NCBI GenBank assembly: GCA_026874595.1
Contig: CM049313.1
Coordinates: 70,114,659 to 70,178,658 of the forward strand
Length of the DNA: 64,000 nucleotides
Source of the DNA: Sipunculus nudus
Taxonomy: Eukaryota; Annelida; Sipuncula; Golfingiida; Sipunculidae
Direction of reading: 5' to 3'
This document shows, one piece after another, positions 35,071-46,388 of the stretch. The notes below the pieces were generated by a model. It ran no database searches. It saw nothing but the letters and a program-made list of their open reading frames with translations, and was not told the origin of the DNA. Within the stretch, counting starts at the first letter, position 1; each line of letters opens with the position of its first letter. Made by a program: the position numbers and the translations under genes.

Positions 35071-35185
35071 CACAACTTTGCCTTCTCTCATGGTACACGA
35101 CCAGCCGTTGTGGTCTCACAGTCCTGATAAGATGCCCAGCCCGACCGATTAGACATACGTTACTTATTTAATTCACATCGTAGAC

Positions 35186-35222
35186 ATGAAGAATGCTGTT
35201 ATCTTTTTGTTGTCGTTATTAG
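35186..35222 (+). CDS. Small secreted cysteine-rich protein, exon 1 (signal peptide)
   Basis: ATG at 35186 opens MKNAVIFLLSLL, a short basic-hydrophobic signal peptide. It is followed directly by TTAG|GTGAGT, a near-perfect 5' splice site, leaving the exon in phase 1. The next exon (36519) enters in phase 1; the split codon becomes Gly and the joined sequence reads ...LLG|QLYPQ, a plausible signal-peptidase site. The whole product is 73 residues. The upstream region is partly the dispersed repeat at 34660-35070, so the promoter may lie in or next to repeat DNA. Confidence 0.6.
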
Positions 35223-35328
35223 GTGAGTTTCAGAATTTAAATTTATGTATAGTATACTTATTTCCATATGACTTAACTGGATATTTATGAATTTCCCTGT
35301 CGAAATATGTTTGTACTTTAGGCAAATA

Positions 35329-35565
35329 ATGTATGGTTCTAAGGCACTGCCCGTGTCAATTTTAATCCCCCGCCTTAAAATTTTTATTTTTATTTTCATC
35401 TTTCAAAAAGATAAAATGATACAATTTTGAACAGATTGTTATGTAGTCCTTTCACCTGTTTAGCAAAATAAATTCTGTTATTATCATGCTTTTTACCTGA
35501 TCATATGACATTTTTATCGAAACATAAAGAAAAGGTAAGACAAAAAATTGCCCGCCTCAGTGTGA
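35329..35565. mobile_element. Partial copy of the Harbinger-like MITE
   Basis: It contains gtatggttctaaggcactgc, 'gtgtcaattttaatcccc' and 'atgacatttttatcgaaac' in the order of 34256-34545, but both outer ends are missing. It sits in the intron of the small secreted gene. Confidence 0.65.
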
Positions 35566-36120
35566 CGAATCTATTTCCTGAATTTATCTCCGTCTTCTCC
35601 ACGTAAAGTAGCTTCAAGAAACCAAAAACCAGTTCTTATCCCGAAAGTCAAATCTTCTTACACCCGTGAAGACAGTTCGCCAAGATAAACCCAAAGTTCA
35701 AGTGCGTTGGCAATAATATATGTTTGGTTTGCAATATTCGTTTGTGTAGGATTCTTTATTTCTGCTATTCAATGTTGGTAAAAGTAAATGTTAGGTCCTG
35801 GAGGCTTTATTATCACAGCCACGATATCAGACTTAATTTCATCACCAGCAAACTCCTTACAGCCGTCGATCAATGCATGTATGTTTTCTTTTTTGTTTAT
35901 TTATGCGGACCATGATGGGAGAATTTTTTTTGGAACGACAGAAGAATAAAAACGGTTCAAACCCTTTAATGCTTTCTGATATCAGTGCCCCCCCCCCCCC
36001 CCACAAACACCCACCCACACGTACACCTTTGGAGATTGAGATGACAGCTTGTATGACATCCACATGAACTCTCTCCCGGTGAACCAGTGAAGTACCATGT
36101 TGGCTAAGAAACAGATGGTC

Positions 36121-36303
36121 CTCTGTGTTTACCCACATTGGCCTTTGTGTTTACCCACATGGGCTCTGTGTTTACCAACATGGGCTCTGTGTTCATCCAG
36201 ATGGACTTTTGTGTTGAACAAGATGGTTCTCTGTGTTTACCCACACGAGCCTTTGTGTTTACCCACATAGGCCTTTGTGTTACCCACATGGAAGTCTGTG
36301 TTT
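36121..36303. repeat. ~21.6-bp minisatellite, nine units
   Basis: TGTGTTTACCCACAT-type units recur at about 36124, 36146, 36167, 36188, 36210, 36232, 36254, 36276 and 36297. The period close to 21 keeps frames open on both strands, but the peptides are repeat artefacts. Intronic to the small secreted gene. Confidence 0.9.
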
Positions 36304-36518
36304 GGATAATTAAGAATTTGATTTGCTCCCACCTTGTCCCTTTTAAACAGTGACATCTTGACTGTTTGCATATAGGGGATGGCAATATGGTTGGATGTTG
36401 CCGGATCCAAATGAGACTAAATTAGTTTAAGGTTGTTAATTTTCATTTATTAAGTTATCAACACAAAAAAATGAAGGTCTATACAACATGTAAAATCGAT
36501 TTGGTTTAGGTGTTTTAG

Positions 36519-36703
36519 GGCAACTGTACCCTCAATGCGGCCCTGATGGCCGGGGGGTATGCTACAGCCAGTGTGACATTTGGGAGGTAGAATGTTTGGA
36601 AACGGGGAATGGCTCCTGTTCCTCTGGCCAACAGTGCTGCTATGAATGGGAAGCTCCGTCGGAGTGTGGAAACCAGCCAATCATTGAACAGAATAACCTG
36701 TAG
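36519..36703 (+). CDS. Small secreted cysteine-rich protein, exon 2 (mature peptide)
   Basis: The acceptor 'ggtttaggtgttttag' ends at 36518. The frame (phase 1) encodes 60 residues to TAG at 36701-36703. Eight cysteines are spaced C-x7-C-x3-C-x6-C-x7-C-x5-CC-x8-C. The peptide is acidic and starts with Gln, so it could be pyroglutamylated. An even cysteine number behind a signal peptide suggests four disulfides and extracellular action. The spacing does not match WAP, defensin, Kunitz or EGF patterns that I know. Function is not assigned; a secreted regulator, inhibitor, matrix or defence peptide are all possible. An antisense frame over the same bases lacks these features. The first downstream AATAAA I see is at 37338, about 635 bp on. 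Confidence 0.65.
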
Positions 36704-38400
36704 TCTCCAATCAGTGAACAAGACAATAGGTAGGGTATCTTAGTCTTTCTTTTTAACTGCCGGCATTGGGGTCTGCCATGCATGTTTTGCTTCTACACAT
36801 GATTATAACGTATTTTGTTTGATGCGTTTGTCGGTGGAAATCAAGGGGGGGGGGGGGGGCTTTTGCAACTCCCAATAGTTACGGCCCTGGAAATGTTTCT
36901 AAACTAGAAAAATATTTTGATCACCTAAAAAGGGTGCAACATTTAATAGCCAATGATCACATTAAGCTAACTGATCCACAAGTAACATTAAGCTGACCCA
37001 TGGTTTATACATATATAGAGGATATTTCTGATTATTATACTGCCACTAGGAGGATATTATGCCTTCTCCAAGGTTCGTTCATTCGTAAAGCAGAGTTTGA
37101 CCAAAAAAGTTATGAACGGTTTTTGATGAAATGTCTTGGAGGGTTAAGTTGACACCCAATTAACAATCCATTATATTTTGGGAGTAGTCTAGATCAATTA
37201 TTAATCCAAAGGATTATATCCAAGTGTGGCACGTGAGATCCCTTTGTCCCCGGGTAGAGGCCGCCCCATTCATAGGTATAAGGGGCTACTTTTGTTCGGC
37301 AACTGCGTGTACAGAAACGTGACATTCTGTTCAGCACAATAAAGCTTAATTAGGGCGTCCCGGCGAGGGTTACCAGGAAGTCGAACATCTTCACAAATCA
37401 GCGCTGCCACTTTGTACTTCTTAATAGTAATAAATATTTTCTTCAGAAAGACTCTTTTTATATTTTCTTCGTACCTTTTCAGGGGTTAATTTTTTTTTTA
37501 AATCGTCATCTTCATGTAGTGATTATAGGCTGCCTACCTAACCTTAAATAAATGAGTGCAGTAGACATGCTCTGTCAATATTTCAAAATGATGGTATTTT
37601 ATCAAAGCGATGATTTTTTACTATGCAAGATTGCGAATGTTTTACAATGAATTACTGAAATATATATATTACTTTAGAAGTATTGTATGCTGTAAAATTG
37701 TACAAAAAAATTGGCACTGATTTGTGTTTTTTTTTAAATTCTGTACTGTTTCTTGCAAGATTTAATACCTTTTTTCTATTAAATGCAGTGGAAGCACTGA
37801 AACATCTAGTTTCACTTTATCTCCATGTGTTTTCTGTGTTGTCTTTGAGATTTTTATGTTTAAAGAAATTACTCAAGTCTTCTTTAACTGTAGGAAAACA
37901 ATTCAAGACGATAAAACGCATAATTGCTATTAACTTACATTAAATAATATAAGTTTGCTTCGATCATGTTAATTCAAGAGATATGGAAACGATATGAAAT
38001 TGAATGTTTTGTAGAAACGAAGACTGAAGGCTCCGGAAGAAGAAATAAAGATTAGTTATTTTGACAATAAACTTTATTTCATGCATTATATGTCAAATTC
38101 ATGAATTTTATTAAAGAAATTCGGGAGGCTGTATTTACAAATATACAAATTCCTCTCCAAAATCATGTCATGAAGAAAATGAGTGGCGTAAATTATAAAT
38201 AGAATATTAAGAAAAATATGAAATATTAAAAAAACTTAAAAATTCCTTTATTGTAGAGAGCAATAAGAAATTGTAACTCTGTCAACAGTATATTCAAACT
38301 GAGATATACATAAATGCATTGTCACAAGCTGAGCATGTATATTGTACAGTATACAAAATATTTACTGTGGACTAAATCAGCACTGATATTACTGAATTAT
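36704..38400. other. 3' UTR and intergenic sequence
   Basis: No further exon is recognised. AATAAA on + at 37338-37343. A poly-G tract at ~36845-36859. AT-rich from 37490 on. Confidence 0.4.
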
Positions 38401-38417
38401 GAAAATGATTTTTGTGA

Positions 38418-38423
38418 TTTATT
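38418..38423 (-). promoter_or_regulatory. Polyadenylation signal for the PAN-ILEI gene
   Basis: TTTATT on + is AATAAA on -, 35 bases downstream of the TGA at 38458-38460. This is the expected spacing for a terminal exon and supports the stop codon there rather than further splicing at the internal GTACGT. Confidence 0.55.
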
Positions 38424-38457
38424 GTCATGTTCACTTGTGGGAATCGAATAAAAACAC

Positions 38458-38771
38458 TCAGTTTATTGCCTTTTTCAAGATGAGACGTACCCTAACTTTG
38501 CTTGGCATGACCCTCCAAGAACATTTGTTATTGATGAGTACAATTTCTTTGCCGGGTCCCACAGCTATGAGAACGGCACCAGCTCTTACTCGGAAAAGTT
38601 TAATGTTTTCGACCAGCGGTACAGGAATATTGGCCAAGCTGTCGATCACCAGTACAACCACTCTGTCAGGAAGTTCCTTGTGTGCGACTACGTGGACATA
38701 TCCGGAAAGTATTTTTGAAGGCGTAGGCCGCTGCTCGTATACTTTATCGTAATCGCAGGGCCGAAACAACG
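38458..38771 (-). CDS. PAN-ILEI gene, terminal exon (ILEI/FAM3-like domain)
   Basis: On the minus strand a long polypyrimidine tract and acceptor (atgtttgtttgtttcag, ending 38772) lead into a phase-1 exon of 103 codons ending in TGA. The peptide CDYDKVYEQ...ELPDRVVVLVIDS...NIKLFRVRAGAVL...NNKCSWRVMPSK follows the order of an ILEI domain (FDT motif, LPDGRIVLVAVYD strand, LF..LG helix, then (R)DSW.F.G.K), as in FAM3 cytokine-like proteins and POMGNT1. This is my recognition from memory, not an alignment. The N-terminal GxNVVV strand expected of the domain is absent and would lie in an unfound upstream exon. A von Willebrand A fragment was considered and fits less well. The plus strand is also open across much of this exon, but with a weaker acceptor. 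Confidence 0.55.
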
Positions 38772-38779
38772 CTGAAACA

Positions 38780-40360
38780 AACAAACATACACACAGGAAA
38801 TTATGGTCTTGTTCAACCAATGGAGTGGTAAATCAGGATAAAAAAAAACTTTATTACATAAACACAAACATTAGGCTGTTTAAGCATATTATTCTTCACG
38901 GCCTAGTAAAAGCCACTCAATCAGTTACCCTCGGAGTCCCATTTGAAAATATATATTCCGAATGTCGTATTTCTACTTTTCGGTTAATAGAAGTAAATTT
39001 CGGTTCCTCAAATTGAATTTCGAAAAAAAAAGAAGATACGGAAGTTCGAGGTTATACTATATTACTAGCTTATCCTACCCATTCGTGGATTGTACTTGAA
39101 GACCAGTTTAGTTTCATCCTAAATATGACAGTGGGTAATTTTGATAAGTAATACAAGAACACACCCGAGACAGCCCACATTTTTTTTTTGCACAGGCCGA
39201 GAAATACATAGAAATAACGTGCTTAAGTTAAAGGTTAGTTGTTAATAAACAACAGATAAGACAATAGTTTATTTCAAACCTTACCACATATTTTATAACT
39301 ATAATCCAATTATGTTAATTTGGTAATGCTGTAGAAAGAACTTAACGTTTTCCATTGTGTGACTCTCTCATGCCCTGATTCAGAGTCACAAAAAATAATT
39401 TGAATTATCACTAGATTTATTGAGAAGTCTGGGGAGTGCCCTCAGCCCCCCTTGGGACACTTTGCATCATTCACGGCACCTTAAGATCATAAAAATCCGA
39501 GGCGTGGCCACAAAGGAGTTCCTTGACAGAATTCAAGTGCGACCATCGTCAAGTTTTTATAAAGATAATATAGATTATTTGTTTTTTTCCTCCGCAAGAT
39601 TGCTAAAAGGTTTATGATTTACTCTTTGTAATATGGTTTGTCGGTTCGCAATTTAATACAAAAAAGTCCTGAACAGATTTTATTGAAATTTTGCTGGAAA
39701 TTAAAAAACAATCGGAAATATCCAATAAAATATGTAGGTACTCTGGGTAACTACTATATGTTTCCATTCAAAAGCTCTGTTCCATTGTAACATATATAGT
39801 GCGGGAGTATATGTCACAGTTTTTTTTTTCTTTTGTTAAAATGGACACCACACATTTTTGGTATCTTCTAGGCCTGAACTTTTACCAAAAAGTATGGCTC
39901 ATTTTTTAATAAGGGATTTTGTCATTTTTCAGGTAATATTTGATTTTAGAGCAAAATTGAGGGCCAATATGTATAAGTATTAACTTTAGAAGGAAACCTT
40001 GCAACATAGCACCTCAGGCTGGTCACTATGATATATTAAATCAAAATAACTTAGATAAATCACATAAAGACACCAAAATAAGAGAGAACTCATAGTGCGC
40101 ATACCTCCGCCAACACCTTGATCCGCATCAAGATGCACCCGAGATTTAACAGACTAACCGTGGAAAAGTAACCAGTTGTATCTTGGCCAATGGTCCATTG
40201 TTCCACCAATTTTCATTAAAATATATTTTTTTGAATTACATATAGAGACTACAAGGTATTCTTGGGTAGTTTTTGCAATATGTATGGCGGACCACTCGCT
40301 GAGTTCAGGTATAATTTATATCGAATACAGTATATACTAGTTTATATATATATTGACATA
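38780..40360. other. Intron of the PAN-ILEI gene
   Basis: No exon is recognised. It holds short AT-rich and pyrimidine stretches, and a dispersed-looking phrase 'gcgcatacctccgccaacac' at about 40098. Confidence 0.4.
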
Positions 40361-40366
40361 AGTTCA

Positions 40367-41395
40367 GGTTTTAAAGGAGATTTGCCTAGAAGCTCCTAGG
40401 ATATTGCGTAAGAAGATTCCATGCCTAATGGATACAATTTGTGCCCCGTTTGTTTGGGTGCTTATATGACATCTTTTCCTGTAATTCACAAAATATAGGC
40501 CATGGTGACCTTCATTTTCATTTCAGGTTTCCAAGGAGATTTGCCTAAAAACTTCCAGGATATTGTGTTAGATTTTAGGCCTAACATATACAATGCTTGC
40601 CTCATCTAACTGTATTGGTGCTCCAAACCAATTTTCAGCCCATGGGTCACAGAATATAGGTCACCATTACCTAATTTCAGGTTTCGAAGGAGATTTGCCT
40701 AGGACCTCCCTGAATTTTGTTAGAAGATTCTAGGCCTAACAGACACAATATGTGCCCTGTCTGACTGTCTAGGTGCTTATATGAAACCTTTCCCTATAGG
40801 TCGCAATATCTTGGTCATGGTGACCTAATTTCAGTATTCAACGGACATTTGCCAGGACGTCTCAGAATTTTGCATTAGAAGATTCTAGGCCTAACAAATA
40901 CAATGTGTGCCCTCCATGAATTTCTGTCTGCTCAAAATTCTGTTTTCGGCCGAAAGGTCACAAAACCTAGGTAACCATGACCTTATTCCAGGTTTCCAAG
41001 GAGATTTGCCTAGAAACTCCCAGAATATTGTGTTTTTAGATTCTAGGCCTCACAGATACGATTTGTCCCCATCTGACTTTCACGGTGCTCATATGACATC
41101 TTTTCCCTGTAGGTCACAGAATGTAGGTAACTGTGACCTAGTTTCAGGTTTCCAAAGACATTTGCCTGGGACCTCCCTTAATGTCAGGTTAGAGGGTTCT
41201 AGGCCTAATGGATACAATTTGTGCCCCATTTGACTATCGTGGTTCACAAAATCATGTTTTTGGCCCGTAAGTCACAAAATAAATGTGTCACCATGACCTA
41301 ATTTCGGGTGCCAAGGCGATTTGCTCATGACTTCCTTGGATGTATAGTTAGAAGTTTCTAGGTCTGGCTGTTACGATTTGTTCCCTGTTAACGGA
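40367..41395. repeat. ~156-bp tandem array, seven copies
   Basis: 'ggtttccaaggagatttgcc' or a variant recurs at 40367, 40525, 40679, 40832, 40990, 41146 and 41306 (spacings 153-160). 'attctaggcctaac' and 'ggtcacagaatataggt' recur at fixed offsets. Confidence 0.9.
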
Positions 41396-41468
41396 CAGAC
41401 GGCCGGACGGACGCTGGACAAAGTGTGATCACTACAGCTCAGATGATTTACAGTCAGCTGAGCTAAAA
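41396..41468 (-). mobile_element. AGCTCAG-type terminus capping the 156-bp array
   Basis: 'acggacagacggccggacgg' is followed by 'ctacagctcagatgattta' and 'cagtcagctgagctaaaa', the minus-strand form of the AGCTCAG head. Here it is joined to a quite different body. Confidence 0.75.
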
Positions 41469-42440
41469 ACATATAAATGGACCCTGTTATTATTAAATTA
41501 TTATCTTCTTGCAATTAGGTCAATCAAATTTTCCATTGTTATATTACTGAAATTATTATCTCACTCGGTGATACTGAGGATACAAAAACCCGTCTCCTTA
41601 TTGGTTAGTTGATCAAAAAAGTATAACTTAAGAATCTTAAAGAATTTTAAGGAGTTTTGTAGATCCAAATATTTAATAACTTGAATGACTAAAATGTACC
41701 GTTGCTTTTAGTTGAGTAAAAAATAACACTTATTACCCTCCGAAAATGTTAAAGGTATATTAAAATTTGCAGTAATATGTGCATTCTCTCTCATGCTATT
41801 AGTTAATACTTTTTTTTCAAAACTATCTCGGCACAAGGATTTACTATCTCCAGTTTACCTGTTTTCAGGAGCGTTAATATAGAGGGGGGGGGGGGGAGGA
41901 AGATATATACCCCCACTTTTTGGTAAGGGGGAAGGTCAATGTAATTTAGATAATAATATTTTTATATTGCAAATGAAAAATATTAATAATTAGAATTATA
42001 GACTAGTTATGCCATTTATGAGTATACTATAAACCTGGTTTAGGATTAACTTAAACTGGAAACATAATACATGTACATGTACCTTGTTTTCTAAAACCGT
42101 ATCCTTAATTGTAAAATAAAATATAATTAAGTAGATATACGTATATGTGAAATGTGTCAAAAGGACGCTACATAAATATAAAATATATATATAATATATA
42201 TATGTGTCCATGTGTCTGTGTCTGTTTGTGTCATCACCGCCCCCACCCGACCCTGGAAGATGAATTGACGCCACTGCCTGTTTTATACGTTGTCATATGG
42301 TTCTGAACGTGAGTCCAGTACGAGGGTCTGTTAACAATAACAAAACTTCATGGCCAGAGGTCTTGCAAATATATAACTGCCACAGAAAGAAAGGTGAAAG
42401 AAGAGAAGAACTACAGAAAAAACACCAGTTGGAAGCTTGA
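41469..42440. other. Intron with weak dispersed repeats
   Basis: 41880-42200 shares phrases with 45150-45260 and 46190-46390 (gtttactataaa, 'ctggaaacataata', 'gaaatgtgtcaaa.gacgc'). No exon is supported. Confidence 0.5.
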
Positions 42441-42469
42441 AATATCTTGAATTGTGAAGTTGCGCGGTA

Positions 42470-42485
42470 CGGCCACCAGGTGGCG
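42470..42485 (+). promoter_or_regulatory. CTCF-like site
   Basis: CGGCCACCAGGTGGCG fits the first 16 positions of the vertebrate CTCF consensus YGRCCASYAGRKGGCR, recalled from literature. The following bases (TGT) do not fit. CTCF and its zinc fingers are conserved in bilaterians, so use in a mollusc is plausible but unproven. Confidence 0.35.
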
Positions 42486-42489
42486 TGTG

Positions 42490-43880
42490 CGCTTTGTTCA
42501 TTTTGCACCACTGATCTCGCCCGGAGACAGTTTTTTACCACTTGTGCACAGTAGTAAGCAAACGCATCAGAAAGGAATATTGGCATATACCATAATATGT
42601 AGAGGTGAAAAACACACAATGTGTATATAGTGCATATCACTACATGTGCATATATTTAACATGCCAGGTATATGAATGGGTCCCTTTAATATAAACAACA
42701 AGATATGATTTTAGACAGTCCCAAACTGTTAAGAGAAAACAATGTCTGTTTAGTTTGTAAACCCGTTAGGAAAATTAATTTTTTTATGCTGTTGTTCCTG
42801 TTTACTTTGTTTTATGTGCAGTCAGAATTGTTTTTATTTATTTTTTAAAGCATTTAAAACAAAGAGATGTCAAAAATTAACAAAAGAATAATACCATGCT
42901 TTTTAGGCTTCGTGGGAAGGTGAAGAACAAAAATGTATAGAGTGTCACATTTTTACCAAAAAAATTCACACAGAACAAAGTTTCTACATAATAGTATACT
43001 ATTTTTTTATTTTTTCGCATCCCTGTTGATCATTTTGAGACATAAACATGTTTACGACCTATCTGCACGAAAATTATCAGGAGACTATGAGCGATATAAT
43101 TACAATATTGATGTATTTGAGTATACGTGATTCAGTTATATTTAATGCAGCACTTGCACTGGTTGTCGCAAAGTCTTTAGCACTGGACGCTGAGTGCTCC
43201 ATGTGAAAACCTACATTACAAATATACAGTGTACAAAGGGAGATAAAGAAAATAATAATGTGATAATAAACTGGAATGTCCCGTTAATGAATCTTGCTCT
43301 ATATGGTGATTAAAGATTTAAATTTCTTATACGAAACCCGTCTATATATAGAAAGTGGTATTTCATAACTTAAACGACGACCAGTGTTATCAACCAGCGA
43401 GATACAATACCTACAGCTTATACCTGCACGTTTATACGGGTTATATCAGCTTTGCCCACTGAAGTACACCGGGGTCAAACGCACCCAGCCATGGGTCGAA
43501 CGCCATAGACTAGGATATTAGTGACAGGAGTATAGGCACGAACCAGCCGACCGCTAGTTCCGCATTTTTATAATAACCTACTATCACCTACCTGCAATAG
43601 TCAAAGCCTGAGCATAAGCACTCTGTTCAAATTATTTTCACTTTATATTGAAAATGATGGACAGAATGGTCCGCTTGGTGGGGATAAAGCCTCAGTATGC
43701 AGCCTTAGTTTCCAAAGCCTCACTATGTATCACTACAGGTTTGTTCTTGGCCATTTTTGGGTATGCTGTTCCGCTGGGTAAGTTCGTCACTAAGAGTGCA
43801 CTAGATCATGTAAAGAAAAACGAAAAGGAACCCATATGTAAAGTGGCGATCAATGATATAGTGTCAACTAGAGGTAAAAA
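42490..43880. other. Intron of the PAN-ILEI gene
   Basis: A further exon for the N-terminal ILEI strand is expected somewhere between 38772 and 43887. I could not identify it. 43430-43600 is GC-richer. Confidence 0.4.
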
Positions 43881-43887
43881 GACTCAC

Positions 43888-44185
43888 TGTAGATGGCGAC
43901 ACCTGGCGCTGGGGTGTAGAACTCTGAGCTGTCACAGCACCATCTCGAGAGCTGGCATAGCCCCTGATTCCTATCATAGCTGACGCTGCCACAAGATTCG
44001 TGCTGCATACACAGAAGTACACAGCCCCCTATACATCCAGTCTTAATGGCCGGAAGAATGACCTGGTCTTCCTCACTGAATCGACTTTCAGAGACCTCCA
44101 ATTTAAACCGGCTCATCACGACGCCATATATGCCATAAAAACAAAGCGATGCAACCAAGAAAAACTGTTGCATTGTGGCACTCAT
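43888..44185 (-). CDS. PAN-ILEI gene, first coding exon (signal peptide and PAN/apple-like domain)
   Basis: ATG at 44185-44183 opens 99 codons plus one base. The first ~24 residues (MSATMQQFFLVASLCFYGIY...) are a signal peptide. Residues ~28-99 form a PAN/apple-like module with Cys at 51, 55, 59, 65, 77, 83 and 84, including C-x3-C-x3-C and the typical ESCGSVSYDRNQGLCQLS stretch (a central CxxxxYxxxxxxCxL). The exon ends ATCTACA|GTGAGT in phase 1, compatible with the phase-1 acceptor at 38772, so the two could be joined directly or with symmetrical exons between. PAN modules bind proteins or glycans outside the cell. A secreted PAN-ILEI protein would be a lectin- or cytokine-like factor; this is inference. 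Confidence 0.65.
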
Positions 44186-44189
44186 GTCC

Positions 44190-45478
44190 GCATGGTTAGA
44201 AAAATATGCAAGAAGCTCTATTATATTAAACTCTCCGCCTTCCCTCTCATAAGGTTGCGATATTTTTATCTACTGTTTCTCACTGAGGATCATTTGAAAC
44301 TGGTGATGATTTGACAGACGTTGAGGTGCACTAAGAAAGATTGTCAGGAGTTTGCCATCACCCATGCGTACCCAGGCCTGTTAATCATTTAATTGCACTC
44401 GAGTAACCCCTTTTCTCTCTATTAATGCCCGGCAAAAACAATATTGATCATTGTGACAAACTGCCTCTTTTAAAAAGTCAATTAACTGATTTTAATGTTT
44501 TTCAGCTGGGACGCACCATTTTATATTAAATACGATGACGACTGTATACATGTTGTCGATGTTATGTCTGTTTGTTAAAACAAATTTTAAAAAGCACTCT
44601 TTATTACGGTACATCAGGCTGAAATTTACTTTGGAAAAAACACAGAAAATTTATCTCCATCTCTTTTGCACTGAAATGCGTGTACTTCATTGATTGATGC
44701 TCCCTGTTGCAGTGGAATATCAGGCAGGCTACTATATATGTATAGATTTAGGATTGTTTATTTATTGATGACAGGTGAGAGTGGCCCTATATGTTGTTAT
44801 ACTTTAGCAGTATTATTTCTTTTTGAGATAAACCTGGACAATTTTTTTTTTGGTGTTAGGTTTAAAACAATGAGATATTCGAGACGTGCTAACCGGGTTA
44901 ATCTGCGACTTATAATTCAGACAAAAAACTGGCCTGACCTGGGTCATGTAATGTTGGACACAATGCGTTCTTAAATCATTGGGGTAAGCCTATGAAAAGT
45001 TGTTCTTCAGTAAATGCCAGATCATGGAATCTAGGATCCCACTAAAGACACTTGGGGCAGAGGAGACACGCAAGTTGTCTAGAAGGAGGACATGGACGCA
45101 CTGTGATGTTCATATAAGACCACCATGGCAGAGTGATCCGGAGGCGTCAATATAGTGGAGATGGGGTATATATTCCCCACCACTTTTTAGCCAGCGGGAT
45201 GGGTCAATGTAATCATCCCCCCTGCTATTCAGAGAATAATATTGATATATTGGGAATGAAATATATTAATAACGAGCTGATAAACCTGGTATACCGGGAT
45301 TTTTAACGGGGTTGGGGAGATGTATTAAAGAAGAGTAAGAATCATGGCTCACTTTTTTATTCTAAAATTAAAGGAAAAAGATAGATTTTCAGTGGGACAC
45401 TGTTCAAATCTTTGAACATTTATTCTATGGCGCTGCGCTCATGGCAAGAAATATACTCAATTGCTTGGGAAAAAATAA

Positions 45479-45480
<2 letters not shown>
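44190..45480. other. Upstream and intergenic sequence
   Basis: Possible 5' UTR/promoter of the PAN-ILEI gene near 44190-44290 (minus strand 'gataaaaatatcgcaacc' could act as a TATA-like box, weak). 45150-45260 is part of the dispersed family noted at 41880. Confidence 0.35.

Positions 45481-45483
<3 letters not shown>

Positions 45484-45541
<58 letters not shown>
45484..45541. repeat. (TA)n microsatellite
   Basis: About 29 TA units. Confidence 0.98.
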
Positions 45542-45543
<2 letters not shown>

Positions 45544-46388
45544 AAAATAAATGTTCGAACTAAAAGGGGGGGGGCGTGCGACCCCTCTGAATCCGGTACT
45601 GGGATAAATAACATTTGAAATGAGTTATTGCAGTGTGTAACCCGCAGTATGGTTTTATGCCTCCAGATCACGAGGGGGGGGGGATGTTGAAAACATTAAA
45701 AAAAAGGTTGCGGCGGCTGAAAAGGGTGGGCAAGGGATAAGACCCACCCCACTCCTTCCCCCGGATCCGCTTCAACCATTATTCGGGGGATACGCTTCTA
45801 CCGTTATTGTACTATACTGATATATAAGAAATGAGTGCCAAGTGATTGAGGGTCACATGTAGTTCACATTTATTGACCCCGCAAGTGGGAAAGTGACAAC
45901 AGGGTTTATGCCCATGCATAACAAACCTTAAGCTGCTTGAGCTTGTTTTTGTGTTTTTGAAAAGGTCGCCTTCCGGTCTTTTTCCGAAGGAATTTCGGAT
46001 GTTTTCGGTATATGGTGCTCTCCCCGCAATGCGGAAAGCAGGATGAATAACTAAAAATGTGTGTACATGAAAAATTATTGATTATTATAGCGGCCATGTC
46101 ACTTAGGTTATAATAACCTTTAAAAATGAAGTATGGCACAGTGGCATTCGCAGCGTGGTTTCAGGGAACATTGAGGATAAAGGTGAAGCGAATTTCTTTT
46201 ATAAGTATTAGATTAGAATTTTAGACTTTGGTTCCATTTACGAGTTTACTATAAAATATATTTCTAAATGTGCATGTTTAAATTAACCTATACTGGAAAC
46301 ATAATACCTTATATTATAAAACCTTGATTACTTAATTGTTATATATTTGAAATGTGTCAAACAGACGCCAAATTGTATATAAATATAA
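45542..46388. other. Unassigned sequence with 'ggatccgc' dispersed phrase
   Basis: 'ccggatccgcttcaacc' at ~45762 is related to phrases at 54285, 55430 and 55630 that accompany poly-C/G tracts. No gene is seen. Confidence 0.4.

Noticed and set aside
38458-38771. Von Willebrand A domain in the minus-strand exon
   Set aside because: VVVLVIDS and AGAVLIAVGPG look vWA-like, but the FDT-like start, LPDR strand and final SW..M..K order fit ILEI better.
42293-42640. 115-codon minus ORF ending GHEVLLLLTDPRTG..., tested as the missing ILEI N-terminal exon
   Set aside because: The only usable donor gives the wrong phase for the 38771 exon, and the upstream codons are low-quality.
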